A stretch of DNA of 64,000 nucleotides from an uncultured Bryobacterales bacterium (GTDB lineage: Bacteria > Acidobacteriota > Terriglobia > Bryobacterales > UBA6623), in assembly GCA_951813065.1 (NCBI GenBank), contig CATOTH010000002.1:496001-560000 (forward strand), given 5' to 3'. The stretch's first letter is position 1. Each line of letters starts with the position of its first letter. Positions 1-7,313 of the stretch are shown piece after piece. The translations under genes and the position numbers were made by a program. A model generated the notes under the pieces. The model was given only the letters and a program-made list of their open reading frames with translations. It did no database searches and was not told the origin of the DNA.

Positions 1-2
1 CC

Positions 3-260
3 GACTCCGGAACCAGCCTGGAAGAGTGCCTCTGCAGCCACGCCGAAGAGAACTCGATCGTGCAGGCCGCCTATCACGGGATCAGCGTGAAGGGGGCCAC
101 CCTCTACACGACCTGCTCGCCGTGCCTGATTTGCACGAAGATCATCATCAACGCGGGAATCGCGCGAGTGGTATTCAACGTGGACTACGCCTTGAACCAG
201 ACGGCCAACGATCTACTGGCGACGGCGGGCGTGGAGTTGCGTCGCCAATCCCTCCAGTAG
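3..260 (+). CDS. dCMP/cytidine deaminase family protein, 3' part
   Basis: The 5' end lies outside the window; the frame is open from base 3 to the TAG at 258-260. The visible part carries the zinc-deaminase signature: an HAEEN motif (His ligand and proton-shuttling Glu) followed by SPCLICTK, whose two cysteines complete the zinc site. This spacing and the SVKGATLYTT stretch are typical of ComEB/deoxycytidylate deaminases, which convert dCMP to dUMP in the cytosol and so feed dTMP synthesis. The adenosyltransferase gene follows after 36 bases on the same strand, so the two may be co-transcribed. Another member of the deaminase superfamily is possible because the N-terminus is missing. Confidence 0.85.
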   Translation, partial: DSGTSLEECLCSHAEENSIVQAAYHGISVKGATLYTTCSPCLICTKIIINAGIARVVFNVDYALNQTANDLLATAGVELRRQSLQ

Positions 261-296
261 AACCCGCGGGCAGGGTGGCTGACCGTATCATGGTGG

Positions 297-917
297 ATGA
301 TGGCCGAAGAAGTGTTTCGCGAGCCGCGCCTCTCACTCCACCGAATCTACACGCGGACCGGCGATGCGGGCGACACCCGGCTCGTGAACGGGCGGCGGGT
401 GCGCAAGGACGATCCCAAGGTCGCCGCATACGGCATCGTGGACGAACTGATTGCCGTTGTCGGTCGAGCCAGGGAATCGTTGCGGGCGGCGGAATCCGGC
501 GGTGCGGCCATGGCGCCGCTCGGAGACGTGTTGCTGAGGGTCCAACACGAGCTGTTCAATCTCGGGTCCGAGATTGCGACCGACCCTGGAGAGCTCGGTC
601 CGCAGCAACCCCGCGTAGTCCGTGCGCAGGTGGAGCGTCTCGAGGCCGAGATCGACGCGATGAACGCCGATCTCGAGCCTCTGACGTCGTTCGTGCTGCC
701 TGGCGGCTCGGCCCTGAACGCGGACCTGCACGTTTGCCGGACCGTCTGCCGGCGGGCGGAACGGGCTGTCGTGTCCCTTGCCGCCTCCGAAGGCTGCCTT
801 GAACTTCCGCTGCAGTACCTCAATCGGCTCTCCGACGCGCTATTCGTATGGAGCCGGTGGGTCTGCCAGCGCGGCGGCGAGCCCGAAGCGCTTTGGCAGC
901 CGAACATCGGGCGCTGA
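297..917 (+). CDS. PduO-type cob(I)alamin adenosyltransferase
   Basis: This 206-residue protein matches the PduO/MMAB class of ATP:cob(I)alamin adenosyltransferases, which attach the adenosyl group of ATP to reduced corrinoid to make coenzyme B12. The N-terminal YTRTGDAGDTRL is the family's ATP-binding start motif; NLGSEIATDP, the FVLPGGS/LHVCRTVCRRAER stretch (substrate-contacting helix) and the C-terminal YLNRLSDALFVWSRW are all present in the right order. Length is normal for the family, so it looks intact and active. Two adjacent ATG codons (297 and 300) could start it; I use the first. No other B12 genes are in the window, so it probably serves salvaged or imported corrinoid. Confidence 0.93.
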   Translation: MMAEEVFREPRLSLHRIYTRTGDAGDTRLVNGRRVRKDDPKVAAYGIVDELIAVVGRARESLRAAESGGAAMAPLGDVLLRVQHELFNLGSEIATDPGELGPQQPRVVRAQVERLEAEIDAMNADLEPLTSFVLPGGSALNADLHVCRTVCRRAERAVVSLAASEGCLELPLQYLNRLSDALFVWSRWVCQRGGEPEALWQPNIGR

Positions 918-1013
918 GTTCTCCGGAACAGAGGCTTCGGCTGCCAGCATCGCAAGGCTTTAGGCCGCTTCGCGCTCCGTAACCGGCCCGGCCTTGTGCG
1001 CAATAATGTGCCC

Positions 1014-1997
1014 ATGATCGCGCGGAGGGAATTTCTCGCAGCCGCTGGCCTGAGCGGGCTGGCCGCTTGTTCGGGTGGTAGTGGGCTGCCCGTTGTCGGG
1101 GTCGTACCCAAGGGGACGAACCACGTCTTCTGGCAGTCGGTGCACGCCGGTGCGATCAAGGCCGGCGAGGAGTTCGGCCTTGAAATCCTCTGGAACGCGC
1201 CGCAGCTGGAGATCGATTCCGCCCGGCAGATCGCGATCGTGGAGAATCTCGTCACCCGCCGGGTCGACGGGATCGTGCTCGCGCCGGTGGGCGAGGACGC
1301 CTTGGTGACGGTCGTGGAGCGCGCGGCCGCCAGCGGCATTCCCGTGGCCATCTTCGACTCGGCGATCAACACGGACCAGATCATCACATTCGTCGTCACG
1401 GACAACTACCAGGGTGGGGTGATGGCCGCCGAGCGCATGGGCGAGATCCTGGATGGCAAGGGAAAGGTCGGGGTGATCGGATTCATGCCCGGAAGCGCGT
1501 CGACGATGAAGCGCGAAGCCGGCTTCGTCGAAACGGTCGCGGAAAAGTTTCCGGGGATAGAGATCGTCGGCGGGGTCAGGTTCAACATGGCCGACCGCGC
1601 TAAGGCGCTGGCCGAGGCCGAGAACCTGTTGACCGCGCACCCCGACTTGGCGGGTTTCTTCGCCGACAACGAGTCCAGCGTCGACGGCACGGTCCAGGCG
1701 GTCAAGCAGCGGGGTCTTGGCGGCAAGGTCAAGATCGTGGGATTTGACGCTTCCGACACCCTGGTCGCGGACATGCGGGCCGGGGTGATTGACTCGATCG
1801 TCGTGCAGGATCCCTTCAAGATGGGCTACGAGAGCACCCGGCAGATGGCGTTGCACCTCGACGGCGGCGAGACCGTGCGCCACATCGATTCGGGGGCCTA
1901 CCTGCTGCTGCCGGAAAACGTTGACACGCCGGAGATGAAGGCTGTCGTGTTCCCGGACCTCGAGTACTGGCTGGGTCGCGAGCCCGGCGGGCACTAA
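1014..1997 (+). CDS. Sugar ABC transporter substrate-binding lipoprotein (RbsB type)
   Basis: A periplasmic binding protein of the ribose/xylose type (Peripla_BP_4 fold). I choose the ATG at 1014 because it places an RREFLAAAGLSGLAAC signal immediately at the N-terminus: a twin-arginine-like start and a lipobox LAAC with the lipidated Cys at residue 19. A GTG at 996 in the same frame is possible. Typical family stretches include GIVLAP around the first lobe, GVIGF, and GFFADNESSVDGTVQAVKQ. The stop is one base before the tadA start. No permease or ATPase gene is adjacent, so it either works with a transporter encoded elsewhere or acts as a sensor. An AT-rich hexamer (AATAAT) lies just before the ATG instead of a Shine-Dalgarno. 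Confidence 0.85.
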   Translation: MIARREFLAAAGLSGLAACSGGSGLPVVGVVPKGTNHVFWQSVHAGAIKAGEEFGLEILWNAPQLEIDSARQIAIVENLVTRRVDGIVLAPVGEDALVTVVERAAASGIPVAIFDSAINTDQIITFVVTDNYQGGVMAAERMGEILDGKGKVGVIGFMPGSASTMKREAGFVETVAEKFPGIEIVGGVRFNMADRAKALAEAENLLTAHPDLAGFFADNESSVDGTVQAVKQRGLGGKVKIVGFDASDTLVADMRAGVIDSIVVQDPFKMGYESTRQMALHLDGGETVRHIDSGAYLLLPENVDTPEMKAVVFPDLEYWLGREPGGH

Positions 1998-1998
1998 C

Positions 1999-2481
1999 GT
2001 GCCGCGCGACGACGAGCGGTTCATGCGCGAGGCGCTCGAGCTGGCCGAGGGCGCCGAAGGCGCCGGCGAGGTCCCCGTCGGCGCAGTGATCGTCCACTCC
2101 GGGCGAGTCGTTGGCCGCGGCGCCAACCGCCAGATCCGCGACAACGATCCCACGGCGCATGCCGAGATCGTCGCGTTGCGTCAGGCCGCGCTCGAACTGG
2201 GTGACTTCCGCTTGCGGGAGGCGACCGCGTACTCCACGCTGGAGCCGTGCGCCATGTGTGCCGGAGCGCTTGTCACCGCGCGTCTCAAGCGTCTGGTCTT
2301 CGGTTCGCGCGACCTGCGATTCGGAGCCGTGAGGAGCAAGTTCAGGGTTGCGGACTCGGAGCTGCTGAACCACCGCCTGGAGGTGACCGAGGGCGTGCTC
2401 GCGGCCGAGTGCGTGGCATTGTTGCGATCCTTCTTCGCCCTGCGCCGCTCGCCGGTCGGTCCGTCGGCGCAGCTTCCATGA
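1999..2481 (+). CDS. tadA: tRNA-specific adenosine deaminase TadA
   Basis: TadA deaminates adenosine 34 to inosine in the anticodon of tRNA-Arg(ACG), allowing wobble decoding. The 160-residue protein has the complete zinc-deaminase site: H54-A-E56 and P83-C84-x2-C87. The tail FGAVRSKF...LNHRLEVTEGVLAAECVALLRSFFALRR is characteristic of TadA rather than of cytidine or guanine deaminases. The start is a GTG one base after the preceding stop codon; an ATG at 2023 is an alternative that would still keep the whole domain. Tight coupling to the binding-protein gene upstream suggests a shared transcript although the functions look unrelated. Confidence 0.92.
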   Translation: MPRDDERFMREALELAEGAEGAGEVPVGAVIVHSGRVVGRGANRQIRDNDPTAHAEIVALRQAALELGDFRLREATAYSTLEPCAMCAGALVTARLKRLVFGSRDLRFGAVRSKFRVADSELLNHRLEVTEGVLAAECVALLRSFFALRRSPVGPSAQLP

Positions 2482-2766
2482 CCACGGCCGGGCCATCCCA
2501 TGCCCGGATGGCCGGAACCTGAGACCCGGGACCGGAATTGCCGTGCCTGCGCCGGGTCCGGTTGGTCAGCCGGATCCCGCTCGACTTGGCGCCGTTGCTC
2601 GGTGGCATCCCAAAGAACGTTGACAAGACCGGCTGCAAACCTCAAGAATGAGAGATTCAGACGGATTCCGAGGCGAGCCCGAGACGCTTGCCCGAGTCTG
2701 CGCCTAGTCGCCCGCCCGCCTCGATGCCGAGCGAAAGATTCGGCGGCTCCCAACCGGAGGATCGTT
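2482..2766 (+). promoter_or_regulatory. Long non-coding leader upstream of metK
   Basis: About 285 bases separate tadA from the metK start. The stretch is GC-rich with several short inverted repeats, for example CCATCCCATGCCCGGATGG near 2495. It ends in a strong Shine-Dalgarno, GGAGG at 2756-2760, six bases before a TTG codon. The length before a SAM synthetase gene makes an RNA regulator plausible, but I could not match it to the conserved cores of the SAM or SAH riboswitch classes I know. Treat it as an uncharacterised leader. Confidence 0.3.
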
Positions 2767-3930
2767 TTGCATAGCCGCCTTACCCAACTATTTACGTCAG
2801 AATCGGTCACCGCGGGGCATCCGGACAAACTTTGCGACAAGGTTTCCGATGCCGTGCTTGATGGGGTCTTGGCTCAGGACCCGCAGGGTCGGGTCGCCTG
2901 CGAGACCCTGGTGACGACCAATCTCTGCGTGCTGTCCGGGGAGATCCGAACCGAGGCGGATCTGGATCTCGAGGCAATTGCGCGCGACACGATCCGGGAT
3001 ATCGGCTACAACGACCCGACGCACGGATTCGATGCCGCGACCTGCCGCATCAAGACGCACGTGCATGAGCAGTCCGCAGATATCGCGATGGGGGTTGACA
3101 CGGGAGGAGCCGGCGATCAGGGCTTGATGTTCGGCTATGCTTGCCGCGAGACGGAAGACCTGATGCCGCTGCCGATCATGCTGGCGCATCAACTCGTCCG
3201 GCAGTTGTCTGATGTGCGCGACGCGGGGGGCCTGGGTTTCCTGCGACCGGACGGCAAATCTCAGGTGACCGTGGAGTACGACGGCGACGATCCGGCCAGA
3301 GTCGATGCGGTCGTGGTGTCAACCCAGCATGACCCGGTCGGCGGGCCAACCCTGTCCAGCCAGGAGGAACTCCGGCAACTCGTCAAGGAAGTTGTCATTG
3401 ACGCCGTCGTGCCTCGCGAGATGACGGATGAACGCACGCAGTACCACATCAATCCGACCGGCCAGTTCGAGATAGGCGGCCCCCATGGCGACACAGGCCT
3501 GACCGGCCGCAAGATCATCGTGGATACCTATGGCGGCATGGGCCGCCACGGCGGCGGCGCCTTTTCGGGGAAGGATCCGACGAAGGTCGACCGCTCCGCA
3601 TGTTACATGGCTCGATACATCGCCAAGAACATTGTGGCCGCCGAACTGGCTTCCCGCTGCGAGGTGCAGCTGGCCTACGCCATCGGCGTGGCGGACCCGG
3701 TATCGGTGCGGGTAGACACTTACGGTACCGGGAAGGCGGACGAAGCGAAGCTTGTGGCGATGGTCCGGGAGATCTTCCCACTGACACCCGCCGGCTTGAT
3801 CGACGCTCTCGATCTGCGCCGCCCGATCTACAAGTCCACCGCGGCTTACGGCCACTTTGGCCGCCGCGAGGACACTTTCACGTGGGAGCGGACGGACAAG
3901 GTGGACGAACTGATAACGGCGTGCCGCTAG
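2767..3930 (+). CDS. metK: S-adenosylmethionine synthetase
   Basis: MetK makes S-adenosylmethionine from methionine and ATP, releasing phosphate and pyrophosphate. The protein starts [21 protein letters not shown], the universal N-terminus of the family, so the true start is the TTG at 2767; it is preceded by GGAGG at 2756-2760 with good spacing. A much longer open frame upstream is not supported. Signature motifs are present: [20 protein letters not shown] (methionine-binding hexapeptide region) and [16 protein letters not shown] (phosphate-binding glycine-rich loop). At 387 residues it has normal length. ahcY follows on the same strand after 38 bases, making a methyl-cycle pair: MetK makes the methyl donor and AhcY removes the product inhibitor. 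Confidence 0.97.
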   Translation: MHSRLTQLFTSESVTAGHPDKLCDKVSDAVLDGVLAQDPQGRVACETLVTTNLCVLSGEIRTEADLDLEAIARDTIRDIGYNDPTHGFDAATCRIKTHVHEQSADIAMGVDTGGAGDQGLMFGYACRETEDLMPLPIMLAHQLVRQLSDVRDAGGLGFLRPDGKSQVTVEYDGDDPARVDAVVVSTQHDPVGGPTLSSQEELRQLVKEVVIDAVVPREMTDERTQYHINPTGQFEIGGPHGDTGLTGRKIIVDTYGGMGRHGGGAFSGKDPTKVDRSACYMARYIAKNIVAAELASRCEVQLAYAIGVADPVSVRVDTYGTGKADEAKLVAMVREIFPLTPAGLIDALDLRRPIYKSTAAYGHFGRREDTFTWERTDKVDELITACR

Positions 3931-3968
3931 GCAGCCCGCCCTCGACAGCAGGACCAAGGAGGCAGAGC

Positions 3969-5456
3969 ATGGGTGCAATCGAGACCTTCCCGGGCGAGGG
4001 GCGCAAGAAGGCCGGGTCAGCGGCCCCGGATTTCAGAGTCAAGGACCTCGCGCTTGCCGCATTCGGACGCGACGAGATTCGCTTGGCCCAGCACGAAATG
4101 CCTGGCCTGATGGCCTTGCGTGAGGAGTATGCTGACACGCGCCCGCTCGAAGGGGCGCGGATCACGGGATCCCTGCACATGACCGTGCAGACCGCGGTCC
4201 TGATCGAGACCCTCCAGCTGTTGGGGGCTTCCTTGCGTTGGGCCTCCTGCAACGTGTTCTCGACGCAGGACCATGCCGCTGCCGCTGTTGCGATCGGGCC
4301 CGAAGGGACGCCGGAATCGCCCGCCGGGGTGCCGGTGTTCGCTTGGAAGGGCGAGACGCTCGAGGAATACTGGTGGGCTACGTCGCAAGCCCTGCTGTGG
4401 CCGGGCCGGAAGGGCCCCAGCCTGATTCTCGATGACGGGGGCGACGCCACGCTCATGGTTCACCTTGGCGTCGAGTACGAGCGCATCGGGTCCGTTCCGG
4501 ATCCCTCAACGGCCGATTCCGAGGAGGAATCTGTGATCCTTTCCACGCTCGGCGCCATCCGCCGGGACCGCGGCGACGTCTGGACCGCAATCGCCCCGGG
4601 GATCCGCGGCGTCTCGGAGGAGACAACGACGGGCGTGCGCCGTCTTTACCAGCGTCAGGAGGACGGCTCGCTGCTATTGCCGGCAATCAATGTCAACGAC
4701 TCGGTGACCAAGTCCAAGTTCGACAACTTCTATGGCTGTCGGCACTCGCTGATTGACGGCATCAACCGGGGCACGGACGTGATGATCGCCGGCAAGGTCG
4801 TCGTGATCTGCGGTTACGGGGACGTGGGCAAGGGTTGCGCACAGTCCATGCGCGGGCAGGGAGCGCGGGTGATCGTCACCGAAATCGATCCGATTTGCGC
4901 GCTGCAGGCCTCGATGGAAGGGTTCGAAGTGCGCCGGATCGAAGATGTGCTCGAAATCGCTGACATCTTCATCACCGCGACCGGCAACAAGCACATCGTC
5001 TCGGCCGATCACATGGCGCGGATGAAGCATCAAGCGATCGTAGGCAACATAGGGCATTTCGACAACGAGATCGACATGGTCGGCCTGGCCGCGCTTCCGA
5101 ACGTGAAGCGCAAGACCATCAAGCCCCAGGTCGACGAGTACCGCTTTCCCGACGATCACACGGTCATCGTGCTTTCCGAGGGGCGCCTGCTGAATTTGGG
5201 CAACGCGACCGGCCACCCGAGCTTTGTGATGTCGTGCAGCTTCACGAACCAAGTGCTGGCGCAGATCGAACTCCACCGCAATGCGGAAGCCTATGGACGA
5301 ACCGTGGCCAGGCTGCCGAAGCAGCTTGACGAGCACGTCGCTCGCCTGCACCTTGGCGCCCTGGGGGTGGATCTGACGGCGCTGACCCCCGCCCAGGCGG
5401 AGTATCTCGGCATCCCGGTCGAAGGGCCTTACAAGCCCGAACATTATCGATACTGA
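3969..5456 (+). CDS. ahcY: S-adenosylhomocysteine hydrolase
   Basis: AhcY splits S-adenosylhomocysteine into adenosine and homocysteine using tightly bound NAD, relieving inhibition of methyltransferases. The ATG at 3969 has GGAGG just upstream and gives 495 residues, in the usual bacterial size range. The substrate domain shows [16 protein letters not shown] and [12 protein letters not shown]; the catalytic/NAD region shows [13 protein letters not shown], the GYGDVGKG dinucleotide loop, and the C-terminal [10 protein letters not shown] ending typical of the family, whose Lys and Tyr reach into the partner subunit. It directly follows metK and is probably translated from the same message. Confidence 0.97.
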   Translation: MGAIETFPGEGRKKAGSAAPDFRVKDLALAAFGRDEIRLAQHEMPGLMALREEYADTRPLEGARITGSLHMTVQTAVLIETLQLLGASLRWASCNVFSTQDHAAAAVAIGPEGTPESPAGVPVFAWKGETLEEYWWATSQALLWPGRKGPSLILDDGGDATLMVHLGVEYERIGSVPDPSTADSEEESVILSTLGAIRRDRGDVWTAIAPGIRGVSEETTTGVRRLYQRQEDGSLLLPAINVNDSVTKSKFDNFYGCRHSLIDGINRGTDVMIAGKVVVICGYGDVGKGCAQSMRGQGARVIVTEIDPICALQASMEGFEVRRIEDVLEIADIFITATGNKHIVSADHMARMKHQAIVGNIGHFDNEIDMVGLAALPNVKRKTIKPQVDEYRFPDDHTVIVLSEGRLLNLGNATGHPSFVMSCSFTNQVLAQIELHRNAEAYGRTVARLPKQLDEHVARLHLGALGVDLTALTPAQAEYLGIPVEGPYKPEHYRY

Positions 5457-5475
5457 ATGGAGGCTGGGCGGCGCG

Positions 5476-6333
5476 ATGGCAGGACGGATTGACGACGGTC
5501 CCCCTCGCAAGCCTGCTGCGGGGCCGGCGCTCCGCTCGATGTCCTTCGCGGCGGCAGCGATAGCGATGCTGGCATGTGGCGGCTGGCTGGCCGCGCAGCA
5601 GCTGTACCGCGATGTACCGCTGTGGCACGAACCCCCGCCGACCCTTCTCGAGCCGCCGGGTAGTGGCAAGCCCGCTGAGTTCGTCCTGGCTCGGATGGCG
5701 TACACCGACCGGTACGCGCAGCATCCTCTTGAACAGCGGCCCTGGCAGATCGATTCCCCTGCCGCCGAGCGCCATCTTCTTCAGGGGCTGGCGCGGCTGT
5801 CGGCCATCGATTCGCGACCGGACGAAACCTACGTCCGTGCTGACGAGCCGCGGATTTTTGACTATCCGTTTCTGTACGTCGTCGAGGCTGGCCACTGGGC
5901 TCTGACGGACTTCGAGGTCGAGCACATCCGGGAGTACCTGCTACGTGGCGGCTTCATCATGTTCGACGATTTCCATGGAAGCGAGGAATGGACTCACTTC
6001 ATGGGTGGCATTCGCCGCATTTTCCCGGATCGAAAGGTAGAGGATCTGGAGGCCGACAACGAGGTATTCCACGTGTTGTTCGACATGGAGCAGAGGACGC
6101 AGATCCCGGGCTACCAGATGGTCTTCAGCGGACGCACCTACGAGCGGGACGGGAAGGTGCCCCATTGGCGCGGAATCCGTGACGACTCCGGCCGGCTGAT
6201 GGTACTGATCAATCACAACATGGATCTCGGAGATGCTTGGGAGCATGCCGACTGGCCGCTGTATCCCGAGCGGTTCACGGCGATGTCGTATCGCCTGGCG
6301 ATCAACTACATCATCTACGCGATGACGCACTAG
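5476..6333 (+). CDS. DUF4159 domain protein, membrane-anchored
   Basis: Residues 20-42 form a hydrophobic signal or anchor segment (SFAAAAIAMLACGGWLAAQ), so the bulk probably lies in the periplasm. The remainder matches DUF4159: FVLARMAYTDRY, W..DSPAAERHLLQGLARLSAI, FDYPFLYVVEAG, and LRGGFIMFDDFHG followed by W..F and a FPDRK segment. DUF4159 is a glutamine-amidotransferase-like fold of unknown activity, often found beside MoxR/von Willebrand modules in Acidobacteriota and Bacteroidota; none is present here. It follows ahcY by 19 bases, so it may sit in the same operon. Function is not known. Confidence 0.8.
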   Translation: MAGRIDDGPPRKPAAGPALRSMSFAAAAIAMLACGGWLAAQQLYRDVPLWHEPPPTLLEPPGSGKPAEFVLARMAYTDRYAQHPLEQRPWQIDSPAAERHLLQGLARLSAIDSRPDETYVRADEPRIFDYPFLYVVEAGHWALTDFEVEHIREYLLRGGFIMFDDFHGSEEWTHFMGGIRRIFPDRKVEDLEADNEVFHVLFDMEQRTQIPGYQMVFSGRTYERDGKVPHWRGIRDDSGRLMVLINHNMDLGDAWEHADWPLYPERFTAMSYRLAINYIIYAMTH

Positions 6334-6342
6334 CCACGCCGC

Positions 6343-6642
6343 TCAGGCAGCGCGCCGCGAGACCATCCTGGCTAGCTCGCCGATCGCGACCCAGAGATTG
6401 ACGATGCCGATTCCGGAGACGGCTCCCCGGAGTTCGTTGCTCAGCCAGAACCTGCTGTATTGGGGCTGCAGGCTGAAGAAGAAATTGTTGTCCCAGAGCA
6501 AGGTCCACGGCAGCAGCAGGAGGATCAGGCCCAGTTCCACGCAGAACAGCTGGATCACGACTCGGGTGAGTATGGGGCGAGCCGTCTGCGTGGCTTGAGC
6601 CACCCCCGGCCCGGCGGAGGGCATTCGCGGACTGATACTCAC
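6343..6642 (-). CDS. Small conserved-looking membrane protein downstream of rnhB
   Basis: The proposed start is a GTG whose last two bases are the first two bases of the rnhB stop codon (a GTGA overlap), giving 99 residues. Residues 27-50 form one long hydrophobic helix (RVVIQLFCVELGLILLLLPW) followed by WDNNFFFSLQPQYSRFWLSNELRGAVSGIGIVNL and a second hydrophobic patch. This suggests two membrane passes. I do not recognise a named family. The translational coupling to rnhB argues that it is a real gene. Its 3' end lies 9 bases from the end of the convergent DUF4159 gene. Confidence 0.6.
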   Translation of the reverse strand: MSISPRMPSAGPGVAQATQTARPILTRVVIQLFCVELGLILLLLPWTLLWDNNFFFSLQPQYSRFWLSNELRGAVSGIGIVNLWVAIGELARMVSRRAA

Positions 6643-7310
6643 GAAGTCACAGTGTAGCCGGATTCGGGCACGACTGGATCGAGCCTTGCCACGCGAGCCA
6701 CGGGGCGGTAGCTTTGACGGTGAAGCGGCGTGCAGCCATGTTCGCGGAGTGCAGCGAGGTGTGCCTGAGCGGGGTATCCCTTGTGCGCTCGCAGGCCGTA
6801 CTCGGGGTACACCGCGTCCCACTCCAGCATGCATTCATCGCGGGCTACCTTGGCCAGTATCGACGCGGCGGCGATGGAACGGCTCCTGCAATCCCCCTGG
6901 ATCACGCTGCGTTGGGGAATCTCGGAGTCGAGCGTAACCGCGTCGGCTAGCAGGAAGTCCGGGGCGGGGTCCAGCGAGTGAACCGCGCGCTGCATCGCCA
7001 AGCGAGACGCTTGGAGGATGTTCACCAAGTCGATCGTGGCCGCATCCGTCGCGCGCACGGCCCATGCGATCGCGGTCTCGCGGATCTTCTCGTTGAGGTC
7101 CCGGCGGCGGATTGGCGTCAGGCGCTTGCTGTCGTCGAGGCCAGGCAACGCGCGTGCAGGGTCGAGGATCACGGCTGCGGCGAACACCGGACCGAACAAG
7201 CAACCTCTCCCTGCTTCGTCGGTACCCGCGATCAACTGGTAGCCCTCGCGTCGCGCTTGCCGTTCAAGAGACCAGTCCGGCCCGGCGGTTTCGCGTTGCG
7301 CCCGCCCCAT
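6639..7310 (-). CDS. rnhB: Ribonuclease HII
   Basis: RNase HII nicks RNA in RNA-DNA hybrids and removes single ribonucleotides misincorporated into DNA. The active site is recognisable: GTDEAGRGCLFGPV with D31-E32, then LDDSKRLT, the third acidic residue in FLLADAVTL, and GDCRSRSIAAASILAKVARDE with the fourth Asp. The 223 residues include a short N-terminal extension and end soon after the catalytic core, as in compact family members. The gene starts 3 bases after the stop of the tex-like gene and overlaps the small membrane-protein gene behind it, so the three probably form an operon. Confidence 0.94.
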   Translation of the reverse strand: MGRAQRETAGPDWSLERQARREGYQLIAGTDEAGRGCLFGPVFAAAVILDPARALPGLDDSKRLTPIRRRDLNEKIRETAIAWAVRATDAATIDLVNILQASRLAMQRAVHSLDPAPDFLLADAVTLDSEIPQRSVIQGDCRSRSIAAASILAKVARDECMLEWDAVYPEYGLRAHKGYPAQAHLAALREHGCTPLHRQSYRPVARVARLDPVVPESGYTVTS

Positions 7311-7313
7311 GCG

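Noticed and set aside
347..1405. 352-codon minus-strand frame opposite the adenosyltransferase and binding-protein genes
   Set aside because: It is antisense to two well-supported genes, is Ser/Arg/Pro-rich and matches no family; high GC content produces such frames.
960..2153. 397-codon minus-strand frame rich in His, Asp and Arg
   Set aside because: Antisense to the sugar-binding protein and tadA, whose motifs are clear; no supporting motif of its own.
2482..2766. SAM or SAH riboswitch before metK
   Set aside because: I compared the leader with the conserved cores I know and found no convincing match, so it is listed only as an uncharacterised leader.
2500..2766. N-terminal extension of MetK by about 89 residues
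   Set aside because: The extension has no family similarity and the TTG at 2767 has an excellent Shine-Dalgarno and the expected N-terminus.
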